Both the position numbers and the translations under genes were made by a program. From NCBI GenBank assembly GCA_047623555.1, contig JBLHMP010000003.1:1-64000 (forward strand): a stretch of DNA of 64,000 bases, read 5' to 3'. Shown piece by piece: positions 52,542-62,224 of the stretch. Below the pieces are notes generated by a model that was given only the letters and a program-made list of their open reading frames with translations, was not told the DNA's origin and did not search any database. The stretch is from NORP181 sp047623555 (GTDB lineage Bacteria > Pseudomonadota > Alphaproteobacteria > Rhodobacterales > Rhodobacteraceae). Positions within the stretch are counted from its first letter, which is position 1, and every line of letters starts with the position of its first letter.

Positions 52542-53801
52542 TCAATGCGATAAAATGGACGAAAAAAATCCTTCGGGGCCATCCGCCAGTTCCGCAGTGC
52601 ATCCGGCGCCTAATCCGGCGGTTGGTGCGGCCAGTAATTCGTCGCCCCGCCACAGGGATGGCGAAGAGGTCAAAGCCGCCACAGGACGCCCCGTATCGCG
52701 CCAATCAGGGCACAATGCCAGGCCTTTGTGCCCCAATGCGCGTACCTGACAGCCCTCAACCGTATCGGACGTCAACCTCCAGCGCCGGTCCCAGACCTCT
52801 CCGGGATCACAGTATGTTTGGCGTACAGCGTTGTATTCCCGGCACAACCAGACGGCCTGGCGATGAATTAACACATGACATCCGCCCAAAGTTGCGCCGC
52901 GACCATCACGCAGGGCAGCCAAAGCCGCCAGAACCGGCGCGCGCCGGGGCGGATAGTCGGCGCCGCTAAGCCACGAGATGATGCCAACAAACAATCGCCG
53001 CGAGATCTCATCCGGAATCGCAATGAATTTGCGCAGGTCAAGAACGACGCTCCCGCCATTAACACAGGCAATATCTCGCGCAGCAAGAAAGCTATACCAA
53101 TCCAATGCCACACGGGCGCTGGCCATGTTCTGCGCAACATCGCTCAGGGAATCGGCGGTGATCCCAAGTGGTTCAAGCAGATCAAGCAGCTGACGCGCCT
53201 TGATCCGATCATATTTGAGATCGTCGTTTGATGGATCGTCGGCCCAGCTGACCCCCTGCCGCGTCAGATAATCGCGAAGCTGGCAGCGTGTCAGCCCCAT
53301 CATCGGGCGTACAATGGTTATGCCGTTGACCAGCCGCCGCGGCGGAATCGCCGCCAGCCCGTCAACTCCGGCGGACCGGCCCAGCCGCATCAATACGGTT
53401 TCGGCCTGATCATCCGCCGTATGGCCCTGCAACAGTGTTGAAATATTGTTGGCTTTCGCCCAGTCGCCCAACAGCTGAGTGCGCGCCCGGCGGGCCCGAT
53501 CCTGCAAATTGCCACGACCGTCCCAAGTGGTCCACTGTAATGTTGAATGTTGAATGCCAAGAAAGGCCGCCAGTTTGGCCACCCCCTCGGCCTCGTGGGC
53601 CGATTCAGGGCGCAATCCATGATCGACGGTGGCGGCAAATAGCTGAACATCGTCAGAGGCAAAACAACGGGACAGAATATGTAGCATCGCCACAGAATCT
53701 CCGCCGCCAGATACCGCAACACCTAAACGCCCCCCCGGAACAGGCCTTATCTGTGCCCGGACGATTGATAAGATGGCCCTATCAGATTCGGTCAACTGCA
53801 C
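52542..53801 (-). CDS. tilS: tRNA(Ile)-lysidine synthase
   Basis: 419 residues. PP-loop SGGGDS (31-36), then GHTADDQAETVLMRLGRSAG and WADDPSNDDLKYDRIKAR, all family hallmarks. Adds lysine to C34 of the CAU-anticodon tRNA-Ile so it reads AUA. Start ATG 53801 overlaps the cpoB stop by ten bases; ends 78 bp before ftsH. Confidence 0.94.
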   Translation of the reverse strand: MQLTESDRAILSIVRAQIRPVPGGRLGVAVSGGGDSVAMLHILSRCFASDDVQLFAATVDHGLRPESAHEAEGVAKLAAFLGIQHSTLQWTTWDGRGNLQDRARRARTQLLGDWAKANNISTLLQGHTADDQAETVLMRLGRSAGVDGLAAIPPRRLVNGITIVRPMMGLTRCQLRDYLTRQGVSWADDPSNDDLKYDRIKARQLLDLLEPLGITADSLSDVAQNMASARVALDWYSFLAARDIACVNGGSVVLDLRKFIAIPDEISRRLFVGIISWLSGADYPPRRAPVLAALAALRDGRGATLGGCHVLIHRQAVWLCREYNAVRQTYCDPGEVWDRRWRLTSDTVEGCQVRALGHKGLALCPDWRDTGRPVAALTSSPSLWRGDELLAAPTAGLGAGCTAELADGPEGFFSSILSH

Positions 53802-54616
53802 CCCAGTGAAGTCATTTCGTTTTGCGCGGTGGCCACCGCATCGGCAACCGGGAACCGCACCGCGACTTCGCCCAATGTCACACAGGCCTGATCCGTTTGC
53901 CCCAAACGCCCCAAGGCCGAGCCAAGTTCAAACAGCGCCTCAGCCGCAACAGGTCCGGTTTCATTGCTGACAAAACCGGCAAGATAGGCGCGGGCGGCTT
54001 CGCGCGTATCGCCAAGCCCATCCTGCGCGTGCCCACGGTTAAGATCGGCCTGCGCCGCCATTGGGCTGCCGGGATAGGCGGTGTTGAATTGCGCAAACAG
54101 ATCCGCCGCCCTGCGGTAGTCTTTGCCAGCCAACGCCTGCTCGGCGGCTTTGAAATCGGCGCCTTCGCCCATTGCCAATTCGCCCTGTCCACTGTCTGGT
54201 GTTGGCGATGTTGATCCGCCGCCCGTCGATGGCGCCACGCCGCCGCCCAATGTTGTGGTTTCGCCCAACATGCTGACATCGCCACCTTCTAGTTCAACCA
54301 AACGGAACTCAAGATCGCCAATCCGGTTGGTGCCATCCGCCACAACCCGATTAATCCGGTTCTCTAGCTGTTCGGTTTTTGATGTCAGGTTTTTGAGTTC
54401 GGCCTCGATCGCGTCGATTTTCTCCAGCGCGCTGGTGCCCGCCAAATTGGTTGAAACACCGCCCGTGGTCGACAATTCGCGTTTCAACTGTTGCACCTGG
54501 ACAAACAGAACCGTCAGTTCCTGCCGGATGTCTGCCAGAGTCTGATCATCCTGCGCCACCGCACGTTCAGGACCAAGTACCAAAAGCGCCATGAGCGCCC
54601 ATACTGCAATACGCAT
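53792..54616 (-). CDS. cpoB: Tol-Pal system coordinator CpoB (YbgF)
   Basis: 274 residues. Signal peptide (IAVWALMALLVLGPERAVA), a coiled coil (about 25-95, QLKRELSTTGGVSTN ... KNLTSKTEQLENRINRVV), a Gly/Ser/Thr-rich linker and C-terminal TPRs (KAAEQALAGKDYRRAADLFA). Periplasmic partner of TolA that links peptidoglycan synthesis to outer-membrane constriction. Directly follows pal. Confidence 0.92.
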   Translation of the reverse strand: MRIAVWALMALLVLGPERAVAQDDQTLADIRQELTVLFVQVQQLKRELSTTGGVSTNLAGTSALEKIDAIEAELKNLTSKTEQLENRINRVVADGTNRIGDLEFRLVELEGGDVSMLGETTTLGGGVAPSTGGGSTSPTPDSGQGELAMGEGADFKAAEQALAGKDYRRAADLFAQFNTAYPGSPMAAQADLNRGHAQDGLGDTREAARAYLAGFVSNETGPVAAEALFELGSALGRLGQTDQACVTLGEVAVRFPVADAVATAQNEMTSLGCS

Positions 54617-54620
54617 TGCC

Positions 54621-55121
54621 TTACCCCGTTAATCCGCCGGCCAGTACCGTCACCGCTCTGCGGTTCTTGGAATAGCAGGTCTCGTCGCTACAAATCTCAA
54701 GCGGGCGTTCTTTGCCAAAACTAACCACTTGCAACCGGTTTCCCGCCACGCCGCGTGAAATCAGGAATTCACGGGCCGCATCAGCCCGGCGAGCGCCCAG
54801 CGCGATGTTGTATTCGCGTGTGCCCTGCTCGTCGGCATGGCCTTCGATGATTGCTTTGTAATCGATGTTCTGTGACAACCAATCAGCCTGCGCCACCAAT
54901 GTTGTGCGCGCCACGTCTGTCAGCGTTGACTGATCAACCGGAAACAACACCCGATCCCCTACCGCCTGCTGAAAATACGCCGCCGAGGTCTGATCCGAGA
55001 CCGATCCGCCATCGGTGCTGCCAGCCCCAGCCGAGCTGCTGTCATTGTCACTAGTCGCATTGGTACAGCCCGCAATACCCAGCACCAAACTTACCACCAA
55101 GAGCCTGCTCAGAATTCTCAT
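54621..55121 (-). CDS. pal: Peptidoglycan-associated lipoprotein Pal
   Basis: 166 residues. Lipobox VLGIAGC (Cys18) and OmpA-type domain (VGDRVLFPVDQSTLT, AIIEGHADEQGTREYNIALG, RRADAAREFLISRGV). Outer-membrane lipoprotein binding peptidoglycan and TolB. Confidence 0.96.
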   Translation of the reverse strand: MRILSRLLVVSLVLGIAGCTNATSDNDSSSAGAGSTDGGSVSDQTSAAYFQQAVGDRVLFPVDQSTLTDVARTTLVAQADWLSQNIDYKAIIEGHADEQGTREYNIALGARRADAAREFLISRGVAGNRLQVVSFGKERPLEICSDETCYSKNRRAVTVLAGGLTG

Positions 55122-55207
55122 AACTGTTGCCTCTCACTTTTTACTAATTATTCGTTTCGTTCTATCATACCCAACCTACGTTGTGAACGCGTGCGGGTTT
55201 TTTGATG

Positions 55208-56527
55208 TCATTTTTGCAATGGTGACCACGCCGGGTCAGACGCCCCGTCCGGGGTCCGGATCGGTCTTAGGTTTCGTCCGGTAATATCCACCGAATACAA
55301 CGACGACCGGCCATTGGCCCCCTGGGTTTCACGGGTGAACATAATGACGCGCCCGTTGGGCGACCATGTCGGCCCCTCATCCAGAAACGATGCGGTCAAC
55401 AGGCGCTCTTCGCTGCCATCCACCCGCATCACACCAATGTGAAAGCGGCCTTTGCTTTGCTTGGTAAAGGCAATCAGATCGCCACGCGGTGACCAGACCG
55501 GCGTGCCATACCGGCCTTTCCCAAAACTGATACGCTTGGCCGCACCACCCTCTGCGCTCATGATATATAGCTGCTGGGTGCCGGACCGGTCGCTCTCAAA
55601 TACGATCTGTTTGCCATCTGGCGAATAGCTGGGCGCTGTGTCAATCGACGGCGTATTGGTCAGGCGTTTGCTTTTACCACCCTTGGTGCTCAGCGTGTAA
55701 ATGTCGGTATTGCCAGCTTTGTACAGCGAATAGACCACCGTCTGCCCATCCGGGGAAAACCGCGGTGCAAAGCTCATGGCGCCATCCTGCTGCTCCAACA
55801 CCCGGCGTTCGACTTTGCCTACATCCAGCACATAAATACGCGGAAAGCCGCTTTCGTATGAGGTATAAAGCACCCGATCACCGGTGGGCGAGAACCGAGG
55901 CGCCAGAACAAGGTCGGCGCTGTCGGTCAGAAACTGCACATTGGCACCATCATAATCCATGATCGCCAATCGTTTGTGCCGGTCGTTCTTGGGGCCGGTT
56001 TCCGAGACAAACACAACCCGGCTGTCAAAATAGGCCCCCTCGCCGGTGATCCGGCTATAGACCACATCGGCCACCTTATGCGCCATACGCCGCCACCCAT
56101 CGGTTTCACCAACAAATTGCAGACCGGTGCCCAGCTCATCGCCGGAAAACACATCGTAAATGCGGAATTGCACAGTAAGCCGTTTGCCGGACACTTTGAC
56201 TGCGCCAACAATCAGCGCCTGCGCGTTGATCGCCTTCCAGTCCGCATATTGTACCGGGGCCGAGAAATCCGTCACTTTGCTAATATAGGCGCTGGCGGGG
56301 ACTTCGCGGAACAATCCGGTGCCGGACAGATCAGACGCTACAACCCGCGATAGTTTCGCCGAGAAATCCGAGGCCCCCGCCCCATCCGGCACAAAATCCG
56401 GCACCGCAAACGGCATCGGTTCAATCACGCCTTCGGTTATTTCAATCCGCAAAGGTCCGTCCTGTGCCAGTGCCTGCGCTGACATCAGGATCAATCCAAC
56501 AAGGAGACTCATTAACATTTTCATCAT
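55208..56527 (-). CDS. tolB: Tol-Pal periplasmic beta-propeller protein TolB
   Basis: 439 residues. Signal peptide (MLMSLLVGLILMSAQALA), N-terminal domain to about 165 and six propeller repeats with the WSPxG/FSPDG signature (FSPTGDRVLYTSYESG, YSPDGKQIVFESDRSG, WSPRGDLIAFTKQSKG). Start ATG 56527 overlaps the tolA stop. Binds Pal and TolA. Confidence 0.96.
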   Translation of the reverse strand: MMKMLMSLLVGLILMSAQALAQDGPLRIEITEGVIEPMPFAVPDFVPDGAGASDFSAKLSRVVASDLSGTGLFREVPASAYISKVTDFSAPVQYADWKAINAQALIVGAVKVSGKRLTVQFRIYDVFSGDELGTGLQFVGETDGWRRMAHKVADVVYSRITGEGAYFDSRVVFVSETGPKNDRHKRLAIMDYDGANVQFLTDSADLVLAPRFSPTGDRVLYTSYESGFPRIYVLDVGKVERRVLEQQDGAMSFAPRFSPDGQTVVYSLYKAGNTDIYTLSTKGGKSKRLTNTPSIDTAPSYSPDGKQIVFESDRSGTQQLYIMSAEGGAAKRISFGKGRYGTPVWSPRGDLIAFTKQSKGRFHIGVMRVDGSEERLLTASFLDEGPTWSPNGRVIMFTRETQGANGRSSLYSVDITGRNLRPIRTPDGASDPAWSPLQK

Positions 56528-57672
56528 TTGATCCGCATCCTCTCAGGATTGAATGTCATTTCAATAACACGCCAATGTGCATATTTATCGCTCGGAAGGT
56601 CAAACCCTGATGCCCCACAGCGAATAATCGCGCGTCTTCCCGCGTCAAACGCTTGTTTTGCCGCCCCACCGTCGCCACCCGAACTCGACAACATGCGAAT
56701 GCTTGACGCCTCAGGCTTGCCCTCAGACGTCATCGAGACCTCGACAACCACAGTCACGGCAAGGGCTGCGGTGGATAATGATCCAACGTTCCAGCACCGT
56801 GATACCGACACCCGCAACGCGTCTTTTTCGCCTTGTGACAAAGGTGGTCCGGTTGGCGCAGGCGTTTGTGTTCCGCCCAATGCCTCCGACAAAGCGTCGG
56901 CAATCGAATCGTTTCGGGTTGGGTCAGTTGACGGTTTGGGCGCGGGATTTGTTGCGGGTTTAGGATCCGGTGTCGGGGCCGCCGTTGGCTGGGCCGCCGT
57001 TGGCTGGGCCGCCGGGCGGGCTGGTGGCCGCGCAGGTGGACGAATCGAACGCACCGGCGCAAGGCTGGCAACCTCGTCGACTTCGGTCACGATCCTGTCA
57101 CTGGCCTCTTCGGGCGCGGTGGCCTGCTGGGTCTCTTGCGGTGTATCGGCACCGTCCTTGGGCGCAACTTCGGGGTTGGTCACGTCATCCGGCGCTACAT
57201 CTGGCGGCGCGGGTGCCATAAGCGTCGGCGCGACACGGTCGACCGGGCGCACAACAGGGGTTGGCGAATCTGTCGGGTTAATATCGGAAATTTCGGGCGC
57301 TGGCGGTTGCAATACCGGGGCCACATCCGTCACCTCAAGCTGTGGCGCGGGTTGTGATGGTACCACATCAGGGAGGCTATCGGTTGCGGGCTCGGTGGTC
57401 TCGCTTGGCTGCACCTGTTCGGGTTCAACATCCGGTTCGGTCTGCACATCCGGGTTTTCCACCGGAATGTCCGGCACTGGCAAAGCCGCAGGTTGCGACG
57501 CCGTGGCCGGGGGCAGTTGCGCCGCCAGCAAAGCCTCAAAATCCTGAGACGAGATCACCGACACTTCACGCGCCACAAACGGGTCGGGGTCCGAGGTGAA
57601 CACACCCCCAACAACCATCCAGCCAATCAGGCCGATATGGGCAAAGCCCGAAATTTTGGTACCGGTCTGCAA
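56524..57672 (-). CDS. tolA: TolA-like energy-transducing protein
   Basis: 382 residues. Short N-terminal membrane segment (FAHIGLIGWMVVGGVF), a long Pro/Ala/Thr-rich periplasmic arm (about 50-285) with repeated PTAAQPTAA, and a C-terminal TolA domain beginning GEKDALRVSVSRCWNVGSLS. Links TolQR to Pal/TolB. The arm is Pro-rich instead of the Lys/Ala helix of enterobacteria. Confidence 0.9.
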   Translation of the reverse strand: MQTGTKISGFAHIGLIGWMVVGGVFTSDPDPFVAREVSVISSQDFEALLAAQLPPATASQPAALPVPDIPVENPDVQTEPDVEPEQVQPSETTEPATDSLPDVVPSQPAPQLEVTDVAPVLQPPAPEISDINPTDSPTPVVRPVDRVAPTLMAPAPPDVAPDDVTNPEVAPKDGADTPQETQQATAPEEASDRIVTEVDEVASLAPVRSIRPPARPPARPAAQPTAAQPTAAPTPDPKPATNPAPKPSTDPTRNDSIADALSEALGGTQTPAPTGPPLSQGEKDALRVSVSRCWNVGSLSTAALAVTVVVEVSMTSEGKPEASSIRMLSSSGGDGGAAKQAFDAGRRAIIRCGASGFDLPSDKYAHWRVIEMTFNPERMRIK

Positions 57673-57681
57673 ACCGCTGCC

Positions 57682-58155
57682 TCACTCTACCGGTTCGTCC
57701 AGCGTCGGCCCGCCAGTGTCCGTCACCAGACCAACATTGGAAAACCCGCCCGCATTCAACGCCCCAAGAATTTGCATCACCACCGAATACGACACCGCCC
57801 CATCCGCCCGCAGGAAAACCCGGTCGGTTTCACGCTCAGCCGCAATGGCGCGCAGTTTCGACACCAGCTGGTCGCGCGGTGTTTCAGTCGTTTGTATCTG
57901 GATCGACCCATTTGCCAATATCGTCACGGTCAGCGGTTCCTCATTGTCACCCGGCAACGCATTGGCCGCCGATTTGGGCAATTCAACCTCAACTCCAACG
58001 GTCAGCAACGGAGCCGCGACCATGAAAATGATCAGCAACACCAGCATCACATCGACAAATGGCGTCACATTGATCTCGGCCATCGGCCGTGAGCGATTGC
58101 GCCCCCGTCTGCGTCGCCGCCCGCCGCTTTGGTCCTGTCCTACCGCCGCCCCCAT
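57682..58155 (-). CDS. tolR: Tol-Pal proton-channel subunit TolR
   Basis: 157 residues. Basic N-terminus, one membrane segment with the essential Asp (EINVTPFVDVMLVLLIIFMV), then the periplasmic ExbD domain (FLRADGAVSYSVVMQILGAL). Follows tolQ by 2 bp. Confidence 0.95.
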   Translation of the reverse strand: MGAAVGQDQSGGRRRRRGRNRSRPMAEINVTPFVDVMLVLLIIFMVAAPLLTVGVEVELPKSAANALPGDNEEPLTVTILANGSIQIQTTETPRDQLVSKLRAIAAERETDRVFLRADGAVSYSVVMQILGALNAGGFSNVGLVTDTGGPTLDEPVE

Positions 58156-58157
58156 GC

Positions 58158-58853
58158 TCAGCTGTCCAACTGGCGCGACAGGATGGTCGCAAATTCATCA
58201 GCAAAGGATTCATACCCCGCCACGATCCGGTCACTGTCGGCACTGAGTTTGTTATAGAAAATCACCGCTGGAATCGCCGCGAGCAGACCCAAGGCCGTCG
58301 CCAACAGCGCCTCGGCAATTCCCGGCGCGACAACGGCCAGATTGGTATTTTGCTGCTCTGCAATCTCAACAAAGGCATTCATGATGCCCCAGACCGTGCC
58401 GAACAACCCAACAAACGGCGCGGTCGATCCAACAGTCGCCAGCACCGACAGACCCTTTTGAAGCTTTTCTGCCTCTTTATTAATCGCCACATCCATCGAC
58501 CGGTCAATCCGCGCCTGTGCGCCCGCGATCAGCCCACCATCAGTGCGATGCGAGCGCCGCCATTCGGTCATGCCCGAGGCGAAAATCTTTTGCGAATTGC
58601 CACTGGGCTGCGCGCCAATGGTATCAAACAGCGCATCCAACGGTTCACCTGACCAGAACATTTCGTCGAAATCGGCCGCCTCACGACGGGCCAAACGATA
58701 GCTGATATGTTTTTGAATGATAATCGACCAAGACCAAAACGAAGCGGCCATCAATAGGATCACCACCAGTTTCACGGTCAAAGTTGCGCGCGCAAATAGA
58801 CCCCACAATGAGAAATCAATCCCCTGCGCCACCGCAAGTGTTTCTGCTTCCAT
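58158..58853 (-). CDS. tolQ: Tol-Pal proton-channel subunit TolQ
   Basis: 231 residues from ATG 58853. Three membrane segments: VKLVVILLMAASFWSWSIII, LATVGSTAPFVGLFGTVWGI and GIAEALLATALGLLAAIPAV, with the MotA/ExbB signature. The longer start at 58925 is rejected. First gene of the tolQRAB-pal-cpoB run. Confidence 0.95.
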   Translation of the reverse strand: MEAETLAVAQGIDFSLWGLFARATLTVKLVVILLMAASFWSWSIIIQKHISYRLARREAADFDEMFWSGEPLDALFDTIGAQPSGNSQKIFASGMTEWRRSHRTDGGLIAGAQARIDRSMDVAINKEAEKLQKGLSVLATVGSTAPFVGLFGTVWGIMNAFVEIAEQQNTNLAVVAPGIAEALLATALGLLAAIPAVIFYNKLSADSDRIVAGYESFADEFATILSRQLDS

Positions 58854-58956
58854 TTGCCTGCTCTTTGTTAGCGGCTGTATTTTTTCAGCCCTGTTTGTCG
58901 CTGTAATACCGCACGCGCCGCCCAATTGCCAACAAAACCCGGAATTTCGCTTTGGA

Positions 58957-59343
58957 TTAATCCAATAATGCGCGAATCTCCGCTGGCAAACGCACAGGCT
59001 TGCCAGCCACGGTCATGCAAACGGCGGTCACAATGGCGGTAAATATCGGCGTATCATCGCGCAGAACCACCTGTTTCATCACCAGACGCACGCCGCTTAG
59101 CCGCTCAATTGTGGTTTGAATGGTCAGCTCATCCTCAAACCGCGCATACGACAGGTAATCCGCCTCAATTTTGCGCACCACCCAAACGATCCCGGCGTCT
59201 TTCATCGCGTTCTGGTCATTGCCCAGACTGCGCACCCATTCACTGCGGGCGCGTTCGATGAATTTCAGGTAATTGGCGTGGTAAACGATGCCGCCCATAT
59301 CGGTGTCTTCATAATAGACTCGCAGCGCGAAATGATGGGTCAT
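58957..59343 (-). CDS. ybgC: Tol-Pal-associated acyl-CoA thioesterase YbgC
   Basis: 128 residues. 4HBT hot-dog fold with catalytic Asp in VYYEDTDMGGIVYHANYLKF and ERARSEWVR. Conserved neighbour of tolQ; acts on acyl-CoA or acyl-ACP. Overlaps the upstream hypothetical gene by four bases (ATGA). Confidence 0.93.
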   Translation of the reverse strand: MTHHFALRVYYEDTDMGGIVYHANYLKFIERARSEWVRSLGNDQNAMKDAGIVWVVRKIEADYLSYARFEDELTIQTTIERLSGVRLVMKQVVLRDDTPIFTAIVTAVCMTVAGKPVRLPAEIRALLD

Positions 59344-59963
59344 TGATCAGGCTCCAACCGGGCAAATATCCGCAGCGCAAGCGCGGCATCATTGCCCGAT
59401 ACCGGCAACATCGGATCATAGGCCGCGCGGATCACCCCGGCAATATCAGGGCGCAGCACCGTGGTCTTATCCGCCATCGCCAACGGTGATCTTGTGCGGA
59501 ATGCCACATCAGACCAAAGTAGAATGGTCTGCACCACCTGCCCCAGGGCAACAACTTCGACCGGCATATCCGACAGGTCATCATCCATACGCAGAAACAC
59601 AAACGCCGCGCGGATCGCCCCGTATTTATCAAACCGAAAGCCCCGGTATTGGTTGGCGCCCTGCTCTTGCAGCCGCCCCACCAAAGCAGCCAAATCCGGC
59701 ACCAGTTGATCCAGCTTTGGCACATGGCTCAACTCATCCCAGTCACGAAAAAAGAACACCATGCAATTGCTGCCAAGCTCCATGTCGGTCTCGGCCATCT
59801 CGTGACCCGCCAAGGCAACAACAGCCTCAAACGCACCTTTGACCACCGACAGGGTTGCATCATCAATGCCAAATATCACTGGCGCAATGGACCGCCCCCA
59901 GCGGGCAAACGCAAACTGCCCGTCCTCGCGGGTAAATAGCGTCTCTACCTCTTCAGGTGTCAC
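59340..59963 (-). CDS. Conserved hypothetical protein between ruvB and ybgC
   Basis: 207 residues, soluble, no signal or membrane segment. MTPEEVETLFTREDGQFAFA and GRSIAPVIFGIDDATLSVVK open a mixed alpha/beta protein; no catalytic motif recognised. Its fixed place between ruvB and ybgC and the ATGA overlap with ybgC support a real gene. Function unknown. Confidence 0.85.
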   Translation of the reverse strand: MTPEEVETLFTREDGQFAFARWGRSIAPVIFGIDDATLSVVKGAFEAVVALAGHEMAETDMELGSNCMVFFFRDWDELSHVPKLDQLVPDLAALVGRLQEQGANQYRGFRFDKYGAIRAAFVFLRMDDDLSDMPVEVVALGQVVQTILLWSDVAFRTRSPLAMADKTTVLRPDIAGVIRAAYDPMLPVSGNDAALALRIFARLEPDQ

Positions 59964-60013
59964 AGCCTACCTCTTTCTGCTTTCTAAAAATATCCGCGCC
60001 GCAGGCACAAAAA

Positions 60014-61033
60014 TTAGCCAAAAAGATCGCCGCCACCTTTCGGTGCAGCCATCCCCAAATGCGCCCACGCCTTATGCGCCAGCATCCGCCCGCGCGGTGT
60101 GCGCTGGATTAAACCCTGTTGCAACAAAAATGGTTCAATCACCTCTTCCAGTGAATCCCGGCTTTCCGACAACGCCGCTGACAGGGTTTCAATGCCCACA
60201 GGCCCGCCGGCATAGTTTTCGGCAATCAACAGCAAATACCGCCGGTCCGCCCCGTCCAGCCCCAGATGATCAACCCCCAACCGCGTCAAAGCACTATCCG
60301 CCAGTTCCCGCGTGATGCTGCCACCGCCCTCAACAACCGCAAAATCCACCACCCGGCGCAGCAACCGCCCGGCAATCCGCGGCGTCCCGCGCGCCCGGCG
60401 GGCAATTTCGCGCGCCCCGGTGTCATCCGTCGGCACGCCCAGCATCCGGGCATTGCGGGTGACAATTTCGTGCAGCTCATCAACGGTGTAAAACTGCAGC
60501 CGTGTCGGAATACCAAACCGGTCCCGCAGCGGCGTCGTCAACAACCCCATCCGTGTCGTCGCCCCAACCAGCGTAAAGGGTTGCAATTCAATCCGCACAG
60601 TGCGCGCCGCAGGGCCCTCGCCAATCACCAAATCCAGCTCAAAATCTTCAAGCGCCGGATAAAGCACCTCTTCGACGACCGGGTTCAAACGATGTATTTC
60701 ATCAATGAACAACACATCGCGCGCCTCAAGATTGGTCAGGATCGCCGCCAGATCGCCCGCCTTGGCCAGAACCGGCCCGGACGTCATGCGAAAATTCACC
60801 CCCAACTCGCGCGCCATGATCTGCGCCAGCGTGGTTTTGCCCAACCCCGGGGGGCCATGAAACAACGTATGATCCATCGCCTCGCCGCGCATCTTGGCCG
60901 ATTGAATGAATACCTTAAGATTGGCCCGCGCCTCGGCCTGACCGATAAAATCATCCAGAACCTGCGGCCGCAATGCCCGGTCATTGTCCTCTGGCAACGG
61001 CTCGGGCCGCAAACTCGGGTCAGTGTCAATCAT
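60014..61033 (-). CDS. ruvB: Holliday junction helicase motor RuvB
   Basis: 339 residues. Walker A GPPGLGKT (60-67), Walker B VLFIDEIHRLNPVVEE, sensor VGATTRMGLLTTPLRDRFG and the winged-helix C-terminus with GLIQRTPRGRMLA. Moves Holliday junctions with RuvA. 43 bp after ruvA. Confidence 0.97.
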   Translation of the reverse strand: MIDTDPSLRPEPLPEDNDRALRPQVLDDFIGQAEARANLKVFIQSAKMRGEAMDHTLFHGPPGLGKTTLAQIMARELGVNFRMTSGPVLAKAGDLAAILTNLEARDVLFIDEIHRLNPVVEEVLYPALEDFELDLVIGEGPAARTVRIELQPFTLVGATTRMGLLTTPLRDRFGIPTRLQFYTVDELHEIVTRNARMLGVPTDDTGAREIARRARGTPRIAGRLLRRVVDFAVVEGGGSITRELADSALTRLGVDHLGLDGADRRYLLLIAENYAGGPVGIETLSAALSESRDSLEEVIEPFLLQQGLIQRTPRGRMLAHKAWAHLGMAAPKGGGDLFG

Positions 61034-61076
61034 ACTTCACTCTCCAGCGAGGACGCCCGCAGGGCGGACGAGCAGG

Positions 61077-61730
61077 CTACCCCTTAGGTGCCAACAATTT
61101 CAAAGCCGCCCGGATTAACTCCGGCGCACCCATCTCAGGCTCAGCCCCGGCGGCTTCGGCCACTGCCGCTGCCGCCTCTCCCATGCCGTACCCCAGATTG
61201 CCCAGCGCCGAAAGCGCATCTGCCTGTGCGGATGCATCCATCGACGCGGCGGCAACAACCGCAATCGGCTCAATTACCTCGCCCTCAACTTCCATCGCCT
61301 GCACCAGGGTTCCAGCCATTGCCATCACCGCTGGTGCTTTATCTTTCAAATCCAACACAATCCGCTGCGCTGTTTTTGGCCCAACCCCCTTGGCCACCTT
61401 GATCGTTGCCCAATCGCCCAGCGCAATGGCCCGGCCAACACCATCCGGACCCAACGTGCCCAGAATAGCCAGCGACACCTTGGCACCAATGCCCTGAACG
61501 CTCATCAACAACCGATGCCATTCTTTCTCAACCAAAGTCGGAAAGCCAAACAATTGCAGCAAATCCTCGCGCACTACCAGATCGGTATACAACGACACCG
61601 CCTCGCCCACCCCCGGCAGACCCGCCATGGTGCGATCCGAACAGAACACCAAATAGCCAACACCACGCACATCAATCAAAATGTGATCCGTCGCGCAATA
61701 ATCCAAACGCCCCGTCAATCGACCGATCAT
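61077..61730 (-). CDS. ruvA: Holliday junction-binding protein RuvA
   Basis: 217 residues from ATG 61730. OB-fold domain I (MIGRLTGRLDYCATDHILID), helix-hairpin-helix domain II (LMSVQGIGAKVSLAILGTLG, GVGPKTAQRIVLDLKDK) and a C-terminal RuvB-contact domain. Overlaps ruvC by four bases. Confidence 0.97.
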   Translation of the reverse strand: MIGRLTGRLDYCATDHILIDVRGVGYLVFCSDRTMAGLPGVGEAVSLYTDLVVREDLLQLFGFPTLVEKEWHRLLMSVQGIGAKVSLAILGTLGPDGVGRAIALGDWATIKVAKGVGPKTAQRIVLDLKDKAPAVMAMAGTLVQAMEVEGEVIEPIAVVAAASMDASAQADALSALGNLGYGMGEAAAAVAEAAGAEPEMGAPELIRAALKLLAPKG

Positions 61731-62224
61731 GCCCTGACCTCGCGCAGCTGAACCCCAGCCGAGCCACCATAATGCGCGTGACAAATCGCAATCGCCAACG
61801 CATCCGCCGCGTCCGGCCCCGCCGGATCACAGCCCGGCAATTGCAGCTTTACCATATGCAACACCTGCATCTTGTCCGCATGACCAACACCAACAACCGT
61901 CTTTTTTACCCGGTTCGGCGCATATTCCCCGATCGGGATGCCCGCCTGTGCCGGAACCAACAACGCCACGCCACGCGCCTGACCCAGCTTTAGCGTCCCG
62001 GCCCCATCCTTGTTCACAAAGGTCTGCTCAATCGCCGCCTCATCCGGCATGAACCGGGCAAAAACATCGCTGAGCTGCTCGTGCAACGATAACAACCGCC
62101 TCGCCAAATCATCCCCGGATGACTTGCACACCCCATTTGCAACATGACTGAGTCGGCTTCCCCGTGCCTCAATCACGCCCCAACCAAGGTTTCGCAGCCC
62201 TGGATCAATCCCTAATATTCGCAT
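61727..62224 (-). CDS. ruvC: Holliday junction resolvase RuvC
   Basis: 165 residues. Acidic catalytic residues Asp7 (MRILGIDPGLRNLGWG), Glu66 (DEAAIEQTFVNKD), Asp138 and Asp141 (GPDAADALAIAICHA). First gene of the ruvC-A-B run; promoter in 62225-62554. Confidence 0.97.
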   Translation of the reverse strand: MRILGIDPGLRNLGWGVIEARGSRLSHVANGVCKSSGDDLARRLLSLHEQLSDVFARFMPDEAAIEQTFVNKDGAGTLKLGQARGVALLVPAQAGIPIGEYAPNRVKKTVVGVGHADKMQVLHMVKLQLPGCDPAGPDAADALAIAICHAHYGGSAGVQLREVRA